This document shows, in pieces, positions 36,476 to 44,015 of a stretch of DNA of 64,000 nt (position 1 is its first letter; each line of letters opens with the position of its first letter). The DNA comes from Oleispirillum sp963668495 (lineage in GTDB: Bacteria; Pseudomonadota; Alphaproteobacteria; Rhodospirillales; Rhodospirillaceae), in NCBI GenBank assembly GCA_963668495.1, contig OY764545.1, positions 992,001 to 1,056,000 on the forward strand. The letters run 5' to 3'. The position numbers were made by a program, and so were the translations under genes. The notes beneath the pieces were generated by a model. The model had not been told where the DNA came from and ran no database searches. It worked only from the letters and a program-made list of their open reading frames with translations.

Positions 36476-37351
36476 CTAAACGGTTCTATAAATCGGATTG
36501 GTCAGGCAGGTTGGCCCACCTTCGCACGCCATGCACAGGGCGTCACCAGAAAACGTATGCGCGGTAATGCCTGCGGCCTCAATGACTTCACGGGTTTTGG
36601 GGCAATTGTCGATCATGACGCATTCGGTTTCGCTCAAAGGCAGGACGTTGACGTTCTGTCCATGGGAGCTGTGAAATTCGTTTTCAGGCGAATCAATCAC
36701 GGTTATGCCACGGCTTTGCAAAAGCTTCCAGAACGCAACGGGCATCAGCGGCACTTCCGCGATGTAGGTGCTGCTGTTCAATGGCGAAATATACGACATC
36801 AGGTGTAGGCAAAAGTCAGCCCCGCGCCAGAACGGCAGGTCAAATCCGATGACCTCCACATCGTGCGGGTTCAGCAATGCGTTCATCTGCCGCACGCCTT
36901 CCCGGTTGGAACGAAAACCCATACCAACAATCAGAGTATGCTCATCCAGCCAGATCAGGTCTCCGCCTTCGATGCGGCCTTCGCCGTTGATGCGACCCAG
37001 AATCGGGATATCGGCTTGAATGTAGGCTTTTTCGTGGGTGGCGGGTTCGCCACGGCGCAATCCCTTGCCCATATTGAACAGGATGGCCCCGGCTTTGGTT
37101 ACGGTGGAGGCATCCTTAATGAACATGCCATCGGCGCTGTCATCGCCATCCGCATCGGCCCAAATAATTTCCGTGCCGAAGTCGGTGATGATGTCTACCA
37201 TTTCCTGATAACCGCGTTGTGCGGCCTCAGGGTCGAACAGGTCATTATAGTTCCACGTCTTCTGGTCCGCCTGCATAAAGGCCTTGCCGGGGCGGCGCAT
37301 CAGCACACGGGCGAGGGGGGCAGACATATGGTGAGAACCGAACCGGGACAT
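36476..37351 (-). CDS. Amidinotransferase-superfamily hydrolase (DDAH/arginine deiminase-like)
   Basis: The product is about 291 residues from the ATG at 37351, chosen because AGGAG lies nine bases upstream; the ATG at 37378 has none. Superfamily features: an early LMRRPG strand, EGGDLIWLD with acidic residues, a His in DFCLHLMSY and the catalytic Cys in EGGPTCLTNP near the C-terminus. Family enzymes hydrolyse guanidino groups of arginine or dimethylarginine to citrulline. The substrate cannot be chosen from the sequence. It is divergent from ctlX across a 109-base regulatory gap. Confidence 0.83.
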   Translation of the reverse strand: MSRFGSHHMSAPLARVLMRRPGKAFMQADQKTWNYNDLFDPEAAQRGYQEMVDIITDFGTEIIWADADGDDSADGMFIKDASTVTKAGAILFNMGKGLRRGEPATHEKAYIQADIPILGRINGEGRIEGGDLIWLDEHTLIVGMGFRSNREGVRQMNALLNPHDVEVIGFDLPFWRGADFCLHLMSYISPLNSSTYIAEVPLMPVAFWKLLQSRGITVIDSPENEFHSSHGQNVNVLPLSETECVMIDNCPKTREVIEAAGITAHTFSGDALCMACEGGPTCLTNPIYRTV

Positions 37352-37386
37352 GAAGGGAAACTCCTGTTGTGACGTCATGGAGATTT

Positions 37387-37424
37387 AATTATACATATGC
37401 ATAAATTTATGCAAATGTATAATT
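37387..37424. promoter_or_regulatory. 38-bp near-perfect palindromic operator
   Basis: The arms AATTATACATATGCATAAA and TTTATGCAAATGTATAATT differ from a perfect inverted repeat at a single position across 19 bp each. It lies in the middle of the divergent gap between the DDAH-like gene and ctlX, where it could control both. Size and symmetry suit a TetR dimer pair, and a TetR gene is in the left-hand operon. Embedded TATACAT/TATAAT-like stretches may serve as -10 boxes. Confidence 0.7.
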
Positions 37425-37460
37425 CATGACAAACTGTTTTTGGGATCACAAGGACCAACC

Positions 37461-38417
37461 ATGCAGCACAAAGACCCGCAAATTCGCACAAACAAAGGGC
37501 GCAGTGTTCAGGCTCCATCAGCCGCCATTATGATCAGGCCGCATCATTTTTGTTCGAATCCACAGACGTTGGCGGACAATGCGTTTCAGCAAGACGGACA
37601 ACAGGCCGACCATGACGCAGTCGCCAAGGCCGCCTATGGCGAAGTTACGCAAGCGGTGGAAACCTTGCGTGATTATGGGGTGCGGATTGATCTGTTCGAA
37701 GATGAAGGCACGACGACGCCGGATTCCGTGTTCCTGAATAACTGGTTTTCCACCCATTCCGGTGGTCATGTGGCCATATACCCCATGTTCACGCCTAATC
37801 GTCGTTTGGAACGCCGCCCAGATATCATCGAATTCCTGAAACGGGATTTCCGGGTGCAGGATGTCATTGACTATTCCGGGTTGGAGCCTGATGGCCTGTT
37901 CCTTGAGGGGACGGGGGCCATGGTGTTCGATCATATTGAACGGGTTGCTTATGTGGTGCGGTCCAACCGTGCCGATGCGGTGCTGTTGGAACGCTTTTGC
38001 ACCCATTTTAATTATGAACCCATGGTGTTCGAAGCCGCAGACGCGCATGGTACCCCGGTGTATCACACCAATGTTCTGATGTGCATTGCCACGGACTTTG
38101 CCATTTTGGGTAAGGATATGATCGCAAACCCGAAGCGTGCGGCAGAAATTCAGGCACGGCTTGAAGGGTCGGGGCGCACGGTGATCGAAATCAGCAATCA
38201 GCAGGTGGATAACTTTGTCGGCAATGCATTCGAATTGCAGGGCCGGGATGGGCGCGTTCTTGCCCTATCGACGACAGCTTATAACGCCATGACAGAAGAC
38301 CAGCGTGCGCTGATTTCCGAAAGTGCCACATTGGTGCCGCTTCATGTGCCGACCATAGAAACCGGCGGTGGTTCCGTACGGTGCATGCTGGCAGGGAATC
38401 ATCTGGTCGCACGCTAA
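37461..38417 (+). CDS. ctlX: Citrulline hydrolase CtlX-like, amidinotransferase superfamily
   Basis: The product is about 318 residues from the ATG at 37461, with AAGGA six bases upstream; a TTG seven codons earlier is unlikely. IMIRPHHFCSNPQTLADNAFQ (segments MIRPHHF and NPQTLADNAFQ) is the marker of the CtlX family. DSVFLNNWFSTHSGG, LEGTGAMVFDH, YHTNVLMCI with the His, and GGGSVRCMLAGNH with the catalytic Cys complete the active-site set. CtlX hydrolyses citrulline to ornithine; that reaction is the family's assigned one and not shown here. Ocd follows 33 bases later. Confidence 0.85.
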   Translation: MQHKDPQIRTNKGRSVQAPSAAIMIRPHHFCSNPQTLADNAFQQDGQQADHDAVAKAAYGEVTQAVETLRDYGVRIDLFEDEGTTTPDSVFLNNWFSTHSGGHVAIYPMFTPNRRLERRPDIIEFLKRDFRVQDVIDYSGLEPDGLFLEGTGAMVFDHIERVAYVVRSNRADAVLLERFCTHFNYEPMVFEAADAHGTPVYHTNVLMCIATDFAILGKDMIANPKRAAEIQARLEGSGRTVIEISNQQVDNFVGNAFELQGRDGRVLALSTTAYNAMTEDQRALISESATLVPLHVPTIETGGGSVRCMLAGNHLVAR

Positions 38418-38450
38418 CGTCCACCATGTAGAGTAACAGGGGAGAAGAGT

Positions 38451-39521
38451 ATGACTTCGCAAAAAGACCTCAACATCGTACCGTTCGTCAGTGTGGAAAA
38501 CATGATGCGTATCGTGTTGGAAACTGGCGTTGAGAAGGCGATTGTTGAGGTTCTGGATTACCTCGAGCACGATTTTCGACGTTGGTCGCTGTTTGATAAG
38601 ACCCCACGCGTAGCAAGTCATTCCAAGGTTGGCGTGATTGAATTGATGCCGACCTCCGATGGTATTGATTACGGCTTTAAGTATGTGAACGGTCACCCGA
38701 AAAACACGAAGGAAGGTCTGCAAACCGTTACGGCCTTTGGCCTGTTGGCTAATGTGGATACGGGCTATCCAGAGCTGCTGTCGGAAATGACGGTTCTGAC
38801 CGCGTTGCGGACGGCGGCGACCTCGGCCTTGGCGACCAAATATCTGGGCCCGAAAAACAGCAAAGTCATGGCGATGATCGGCAATGGTGCGCAATCGGAG
38901 TTTCAGGCTTTGGCCCTGAAGGCAGTGTGCGGCATTGAAGAAGTCCGCCTGTATGATATTGATCCGGTGGCAACGACGAAATGTGCGCAGAATCTTCAGG
39001 ACAGTGGCCTGCGTGTCGTGCCGTGTTCCTCCGGCGAGGAAGCAATCCAAGGCGCGCACGTCATTACGACCTGTACCGCTGACAAACAGTACGCAACGAT
39101 TTTGACCGACAACATGGTTGGCTCGGGCGTGCATATCAACGGTATCGGTGGGGATTGTCCCGGTAAGACAGAGTTGCATAAAGATATTCTGCTGCGGTCC
39201 GATATTTTTGTCGAATACCCGCCACAGACCCGCGTTGAAGGGGAAATCCAACAATTGCCTGATGATTACCCGGTAACCGAACTGTGGAAAGTGGTCACGG
39301 GCGATGCGCAGGGGCGGACCTCGGACACTCAGATCACCTTATTCGATGGCGTGGGCTTTGCTATTGAGGATTTCTCTGCGCTGCGGTGGCTGCGGGATAA
39401 ATTGAAGACCACGGATAAATATGTGCATTTGGATATGATTGCGGACCCGGATGAGCCGCGTGATTTGTTCGGCATGGTCATGCGGGAAAAAGACCGCATG
39501 GCAGCAGAAAGCCTGATGTAG
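38451..39521 (+). CDS. ocd: Ornithine cyclodeaminase
   Basis: The product is 356 residues. It has KVGVIELMPTSDGIDYGFKYVNGHP near the substrate site (segments VGVIELMPTSDG and FKYVNGHP), the catalytic-site TALRTAATSALATKYLGP, and the NAD-binding Rossmann loop AMIGNGAQSEFQ; VEYPPQTRVEGEIQQL matches the C-terminal part. It converts L-ornithine to L-proline with loss of ammonia, using NAD+. The ctlX-ocd pair would turn citrulline into proline. A good AGGGGAGAAG ribosome binding site precedes the start. Confidence 0.93.
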   Translation: MTSQKDLNIVPFVSVENMMRIVLETGVEKAIVEVLDYLEHDFRRWSLFDKTPRVASHSKVGVIELMPTSDGIDYGFKYVNGHPKNTKEGLQTVTAFGLLANVDTGYPELLSEMTVLTALRTAATSALATKYLGPKNSKVMAMIGNGAQSEFQALALKAVCGIEEVRLYDIDPVATTKCAQNLQDSGLRVVPCSSGEEAIQGAHVITTCTADKQYATILTDNMVGSGVHINGIGGDCPGKTELHKDILLRSDIFVEYPPQTRVEGEIQQLPDDYPVTELWKVVTGDAQGRTSDTQITLFDGVGFAIEDFSALRWLRDKLKTTDKYVHLDMIADPDEPRDLFGMVMREKDRMAAESLM

Positions 39522-39548
39522 GCACTGCCTTCGCCACGTATCCACAAT

Positions 39549-39582
39549 AAAAAACAGCGGGCTTTAGGCTCGCTGTTTTTTT
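39549..39582. terminator. Bidirectional terminator between ocd and dnaA
   Basis: AAAAACAGCG and CGCTGTTTTT pair over 10 bp, with a G-G-C/G-C-T extension and a TTTAG loop, flanked by A and T runs. It serves ocd on the plus strand and dnaA on the minus strand. Confidence 0.9.
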
Positions 39583-39617
39583 GTTTGCAGACTTTTGAAA
39601 GCCGCTGGGTTCAGACC

Positions 39618-41042
39618 CTAGTTTTCCAGCATCCGACGCAGCAGATCGATTTCCTCGGCGAAATCTGCATCTTTCATCAGGTCTTCCACTTTTTTAACCG
39701 CATGCATGACGGTGGTGTGGTCGCGACCACCGAATTTCCGGCCAATTTCCGGCAGGGAGCGCGGCGTTAGTTGTTTGGACAGATACATGGCAATCTGACG
39801 CGGACGGGCAACGGCACGGGCGCGGCGCGGCGAAGACATATCCGCGACCTTGATGTTGAAGTGCTGGGCGACTTCCTTTTGGATAATGTCGATGGTGACA
39901 TGGCGTTCGCGGGCGCGCAGCAGGTCATGCAGGACGTCCTGTGTGCTTTCCAAGGTAATGTCGCGCCCAATCAATTGGGCATGGGCAACGACCCGGCGCA
40001 GAGCGCCCTCCAGCTCGCGGACGTTGGTATTGATCTTGTGAGCAAGGAATTCAAGCACCTTACGCGGAACGATCAGGTCAGACCCGTTGTCGTAACCCTG
40101 TTCAGCTTTGATCTGTTCGATTTTGGCCTCAAGAATGCCCAAACGCAGTTCATAGCTGGTGGCGTGAATGTCGGCGACAAGACCGCAGCCCAGACGGGAT
40201 TTTAGCCGTTCCTCGATGCCTTGCAGTTCCGAAGGGGACTTGTCGGCAGAAATGATAATCTGCTTACCCTGATCCATCAGCGCGTTAAAGGTATGGAAGA
40301 ATTCCTCCTGCGTGGAATCCTTGTCACTGATGAACTGCACATCGTCGATCATCAGCACGTCAAGGGAGCGTAATTGCTCCTTGAAGTTCATCATGTCGTT
40401 ATAACGAATGGCGCGCACGAATTTGTGCATGAACTTTTCGGCGGTCATGTAAGCCACGGTGCGCCTTGGGTCGCGTTCCCGAATGTGCCAAGCGATCGCA
40501 TGCATCAAGTGGGTTTTACCCAAGCCAACGCCCGAATACATGAACAGAGGATTAAACGGCGGAATATCGGATTCGGACACCCGGCGTGCCGCAGCCCATG
40601 CAAATTCGTTGGGCTTGCCGACGACGAAGTTGTCAAAGGTATAGCGGTTGTCCAGCGGTGATAGCAGGGCGTCATGGTCATCGCTGACCGTGGCTTCGAC
40701 TTCCGGCTGCGGCGGTGCGGCAGCTTCGGATTCTTGTGCGGACGGTGCAAGGGATGCCTTTGGTTTACCCGCAGGTTTAGTCGCGTGCGGTTGCAGGGCG
40801 CGTGATGATTTAACGACGAACTGGATTTCCACATCCTGATCGTTGATTTCCAGCCACAACTCGCGGATTCGGTCGCCGTAGTGTTTGTCGACAAAGTTAC
40901 AAAAAAAACGCGTGGGAGCCCCAAGAGAAATGCCGGTTTCCGTGGCATCGGCAATACTGACCGGTTGCAGCCAATTGCGAAAAGCCGCTTCACCGATTTC
41001 TGTTCGCAGGATGTCCTGTACCCGTTCCCATTGCTGTTGCAT
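39618..41042 (-). CDS. dnaA: Chromosomal replication initiator DnaA
   Basis: The product is about 474 residues from the ATG at 41042 (AGG four bases upstream); a GTG at 41057 and a TTG at 41084 are open too. Domain I is QQQWERVQDILRTEIGEAAF. A Pro/Ala-rich linker (~90-130) precedes the AAA+ domain with GVGLGKTHLMHAIAW (Walker A) and VLMIDDVQFI (Walker B). Domain IV ends with the DNA-binding signature GRKFGGRDHTTVMHAVKKVE. It binds DnaA boxes and opens oriC. The rpsT-dnaA order is the alphaproteobacterial norm, but I see no cluster of DnaA boxes here. Confidence 0.97.
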   Translation of the reverse strand: MQQQWERVQDILRTEIGEAAFRNWLQPVSIADATETGISLGAPTRFFCNFVDKHYGDRIRELWLEINDQDVEIQFVVKSSRALQPHATKPAGKPKASLAPSAQESEAAAPPQPEVEATVSDDHDALLSPLDNRYTFDNFVVGKPNEFAWAAARRVSESDIPPFNPLFMYSGVGLGKTHLMHAIAWHIRERDPRRTVAYMTAEKFMHKFVRAIRYNDMMNFKEQLRSLDVLMIDDVQFISDKDSTQEEFFHTFNALMDQGKQIIISADKSPSELQGIEERLKSRLGCGLVADIHATSYELRLGILEAKIEQIKAEQGYDNGSDLIVPRKVLEFLAHKINTNVRELEGALRRVVAHAQLIGRDITLESTQDVLHDLLRARERHVTIDIIQKEVAQHFNIKVADMSSPRRARAVARPRQIAMYLSKQLTPRSLPEIGRKFGGRDHTTVMHAVKKVEDLMKDADFAEEIDLLRRMLEN

Positions 41043-41094
41043 TTGACCTGACGACACCTTGATTAGCCCCGATTCGACACACAACTACCGTGTC

Positions 41095-41143
41095 GGCAAT
41101 TCAATTGCCAACGCCTAAAAAACTATGCAGGGGGAATTCCCCC
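41095..41143. promoter_or_regulatory. Two perfect palindromes in the dnaA leader
   Basis: GGCAATT-C-AATTGCC (41095-41109) and GGGGGAATTCCCCC (41130-41143) are both perfect and lie 53-101 bases before the dnaA start, on its promoter side. They could be operators or leader hairpins. In the rest of 41144-41394 I see no gene and no DnaA-box cluster. Confidence 0.5.
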
Positions 41144-41394
41144 GTTGCCAGATTTTGCCGTACGTGTGCCCCACACACTGCCGACCCCGGCTCCCTGAAC
41201 CATCCCCGATGCGGGATGTCGGATTGCGCATGGTAGGCGGGCCTATCCAATCGTGCAACGCTGCATGACCAAGAAATGAAAAAACCTTGGGAAGCTTGCG
41301 GTTGGAGCCTTGGGTCCGTGCCATTGTGCGGGCCATTGTCCATCTGGCAGAGGTCGACTCCATCAGACTCGAAGCATACGGCAGAAAAGGCAAA

Positions 41395-41414
41395 GGGCGA
41401 CCCGAAGATCGCCC
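41395..41414 (-). terminator. Hairpin terminator after rpsT
   Basis: Read on the minus strand, GGGCGA and TCGCCC form a stem with the loop TCTTCGGG, followed by a TTTGCCTTTT tract. It lies 31 bases after the rpsT stop and should end its transcript before dnaA. Confidence 0.65.
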
Positions 41415-41444
41415 CTCATCAAAAATGTGTATCAGGAAACCTGA

Positions 41445-41705
41445 TTACATTTTTTTAATCATCGCTGCGAGACGAGAAGTCTTACGCGCAACGGTATTGC
41501 GGTGGATTGCACCTTTGCTTGCGCCGCGGTGCAGTTCCGGCATTGCAACCAGGAATGCAGCTTGCGCTTGATCTTTATCACCAGCAGCGACAGCAGCTTC
41601 AACCTTTTTCACGAAGGTACGGATCCGGCTGATGCGGTCGTTGTTGATCACGGCGCGCCGTGCATTACGACGAATCCGTTTTTTTGCAGAATGGTGGTTG
41701 GCCAT
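41445..41705 (-). CDS. rpsT: 30S ribosomal protein S20
   Basis: The product is 86 residues. MANHHSAKKRIRRNARR is the standard S20 N-terminus, and the middle NNDRISRIRTFVKKVEAAVAAGD and end HRGASKGAIHRNTVARKTSRL (the segments SKGAIHRNTVARKTSRL) complete the three-helix bundle. It binds 16S rRNA early in 30S assembly. It has its own promoter and terminator and lies upstream of dnaA. Confidence 0.98.
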   Translation of the reverse strand: MANHHSAKKRIRRNARRAVINNDRISRIRTFVKKVEAAVAAGDKDQAQAAFLVAMPELHRGASKGAIHRNTVARKTSRLAAMIKKM

Positions 41706-41760
41706 GATCTATATATGCCCGTTCTTTTATCCAAATTTCGTACACTGACGAGAGTGGGGG

Positions 41761-41789
41761 CTTTTACACGTTGAAAAGCCTGAGGTCAA
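41761..41789 (-). promoter_or_regulatory. Sigma-70-type promoter for rpsT
   Basis: On the minus strand TTGACC (-35), a 17-base spacer and TAAAAG (-10) lie about 56-84 bases before the rpsT start. The -35 box matches consensus in five of six positions and the -10 box in four of six. Confidence 0.55.
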
Positions 41790-41840
41790 CTGCTTTTATC
41801 GGTTTTGGCGGGGGTATGCGGCTGTTTGCCGATTTTCCGC

Positions 41841-42206
41841 TTAGTCCGAGGTCAGCAGGATGCGAAGTACGGTCGGATGCTTAGGGGATATAACCTCAAA
41901 GGTCAAGGTTTCCTTGTCGCGAACGAACCGGTGATTCCCGTCGGTTTGCCAGCCCATTTGTGGCAATGTGGTGTCATAGGCCTTCAGAATGTCCGCCGCA
42001 GCGGACTCGCTTTGGGCATAGGTTTCCACAACCCGACCGCGCGGCGTATCAAACACAAGGGTTGAAGCCGGATCCTGTACCAGCCCAGACAAAAGGGGTA
42101 AGTCCTCATGCCCGTTCAGGAAGTCCTGAGCTTGCGCAGGTTGGAGTGAAAACAGGCTCAGCCCCAATCCGAAAAGCCCCGGAAGTAATATCCGCAGATG
42201 CTTCAT
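41841..42206 (-). CDS. Small secreted protein of unknown function
   Basis: The product is about 121 residues from the ATG at 42206, which opens a clear signal peptide (MKHLRILLPGLFGLGLSLFS, then PAQAQ). The mature part DLPLLSGLVQDPASTLVFDT, GRVVETYAQSESAAADILKA and LPQMGWQ resembles small periplasmic domains that recur beside mutM/ubiE genes; the pattern Y-x-x-x-L-P-x-M-G-W recalls a DUF4864-like or lipoprotein fold, but I do not recognise it firmly. The longer open frame reaches into mutM and has no support. Downstream of mutM by 85 bases, likely co-transcribed. Confidence 0.75.
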   Translation of the reverse strand: MKHLRILLPGLFGLGLSLFSLQPAQAQDFLNGHEDLPLLSGLVQDPASTLVFDTPRGRVVETYAQSESAAADILKAYDTTLPQMGWQTDGNHRFVRDKETLTFEVISPKHPTVLRILLTSD

Positions 42207-42291
42207 AAGTTTGCCCTGTATTTTGATGCCGCCGGACCCTGTGATTCGGTGTTTTGAGCCACATGTCCGTTGGCGATTATGCGCGGTGTCA

Positions 42292-43122
42292 TCACGTCTG
42301 GCAACCCGGACAATAGTAGGTGGAACGACCAGATTGCACTGTACGCAGAATTTTATGTGCCGGATTCGTCGGGTGATTGGGGCAAGGCTGACCTTCCCGG
42401 TCATAGACGGAAAATTCAATTTGAAAATATCCGGTTTCCCCGTCCGGTTTGCGATGGTCGCGCAGGGTCGACCCGCCAACGGTGATGGCCCGGGTCAAAA
42501 CGGCCTGAATAGCGGGGATTAAGCGTTGGATTTCCGCATTGGAAAGGGTATTGCCTGATCGATCGGGGGCTATGCCGGCCTTGAACAGGGATTCACAAAC
42601 ATAAATATTGCCGAGACCTGCAACCACATGTTGATCCAGCAAGATGTTTTTTATTGGGGCAGTGCGGCCTTGCAGTGCGGTCAGCATGTAGGACGCGGTG
42701 AACATATCGTCCAAAGGTTCTGGTCCCATAGTGGACAACAATGGGTCCGATACCAACGCTTCGGCTGAGACTAAGTCAAAAAAGCCGAATCGCCGTGGAT
42801 CGTTAAAGACAACATGATCACCACTGTCGAGGCCCAGCCGGACATGGTCATGTTTCTGAGCCGGGGCAGCTGATGACACAGCCATGCGCCCGGACATTCC
42901 CAAATGAATAAGCACGGCATCGGCAGAATCAAGATGCCAGATCATGAGCTTGCCGCGACGGTCAAGACGTTCGATCCGACGTTGGGTCAGACGCTGGCCC
43001 AGATCAAATGGAATGGGGCGGCGCAAATCGTGACGGTCGATGGTGACCCGTTCAATGACGTGTCCCTCCAGATAGGGAGCCAGCCCTCGGCGGACGGTTT
43101 CGACTTCTGGTAATTCAGGCAT
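42292..43122 (-). CDS. mutM: Formamidopyrimidine-DNA glycosylase
   Basis: The product is 276 residues from the ATG at 43122. The start is decided by the catalytic N-terminal proline: the enzyme begins M-P-E-L-P-E-V-E-T-V. The Lys of the 8-oxoG loop region, the helix-two-turn-helix (NIYVCESLFKAGIAP), and a C-terminal zinc finger (C-P-N-H then C-P-G-C) are present. It removes 8-oxoguanine and FaPy lesions and nicks the strand. It is divergent from ubiE, 76 bases apart. Confidence 0.96.
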   Translation of the reverse strand: MPELPEVETVRRGLAPYLEGHVIERVTIDRHDLRRPIPFDLGQRLTQRRIERLDRRGKLMIWHLDSADAVLIHLGMSGRMAVSSAAPAQKHDHVRLGLDSGDHVVFNDPRRFGFFDLVSAEALVSDPLLSTMGPEPLDDMFTASYMLTALQGRTAPIKNILLDQHVVAGLGNIYVCESLFKAGIAPDRSGNTLSNAEIQRLIPAIQAVLTRAITVGGSTLRDHRKPDGETGYFQIEFSVYDREGQPCPNHPTNPAHKILRTVQSGRSTYYCPGCQT

Positions 43123-43198
43123 GTGAACTGCTTCAAAGTTTAAAGACTGTGCATTTTCCAGATGGTGTGTCGCTGCAGCATCCGCTATTGTTCGTGTC

Positions 43199-44008
43199 AT
43201 GTCTACGCAGCATGAACATAATTTGTCTTCGCCTGAACATTCCGTCGGAGACACCACCCACTTTGGTTTCCAGACCGTTGAAACCGAAGCGAAAGCCGGT
43301 TTGGTCCGCAACGTCTTTGATGCGGTTGCCGACCATTATGATGTGATGAATGATTTGATGAGCCTTGGCATTCATCGCCTGTGGAAAGGGGCGATGATTG
43401 ATGTGCTCAACCCACGTCCGGGTATGACCTTTTTGGACGTGGCAGGAGGCACCGGGGATATTGCGTTTCGCATCCATGAACGGATGCAGGACAAGGCCAG
43501 TGGTGCCCCCCACGATACGCGGATCATGATTGCGGATATCAACACGGAAATGTTGCGGGTGGGGCGTGACCGGGCAGAAAAACGCGGCATAGCTAAGGAT
43601 CTGGAATGGATGTGTCTGGATGCCCAGCACTTGCCCATACCGGACAAATCAGTGGATGCCTATACCATTGCCTTTGGCTTGCGAAATGTGACGGACATTG
43701 CCCTTGCCATGCGGGAGGCCTATCGGGTTTTGAAGCCGGGTGGGCGGTTCCTGTGTTTGGAATTCAGCCGCGTTGTGCTGCCGGTACTGGATAAGGCCTA
43801 TGATGCGTATTCGTTTAATGTCTTGCCGCTGATGGGGAAGGTTGTCGCCAAGAATCCTGAGGCTTATCAGTATCTAGCGGAAAGCATCCGTCAATTCCCG
43901 CCGCAGCAAGAGTTAGCGGCGATGATGCGGGAAATTGGTTTCCATAACGTGACCGTTCGAAATTTCTCTGGCGGGATCGCCGCGTTGCACTCGGGCTGGA
44001 AAGTTTAG
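43199..44008 (+). CDS. ubiE: Ubiquinone/menaquinone C-methyltransferase UbiE
   Basis: The product is 269 residues. VADHYDVMNDLMSLGIHRLWK is the UbiE signature near residues 42-62; the SAM loop is FLDVAGGTGDIAFRI, and a second segment is GRFLCLEFSRV. The C-terminal GIAALHSGWKV is also typical. It methylates the ring carbon in ubiquinone synthesis. It is followed after 7 bases by ubiB in the same operon. An N-terminal extension of about 30 residues is acidic and variable. Confidence 0.96.
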   Translation: MSTQHEHNLSSPEHSVGDTTHFGFQTVETEAKAGLVRNVFDAVADHYDVMNDLMSLGIHRLWKGAMIDVLNPRPGMTFLDVAGGTGDIAFRIHERMQDKASGAPHDTRIMIADINTEMLRVGRDRAEKRGIAKDLEWMCLDAQHLPIPDKSVDAYTIAFGLRNVTDIALAMREAYRVLKPGGRFLCLEFSRVVLPVLDKAYDAYSFNVLPLMGKVVAKNPEAYQYLAESIRQFPPQQELAAMMREIGFHNVTVRNFSGGIAALHSGWKV

Positions 44009-44015
44009 GACCGTG

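Noticed and set aside
41085..41444. Origin of replication beside dnaA
   Set aside because: No cluster of TTATCCACA-type boxes or AT-rich unwinding region is seen. One near-match (TATCCACA, near 39540) is not enough; in many alphaproteobacteria oriC lies away from dnaA.
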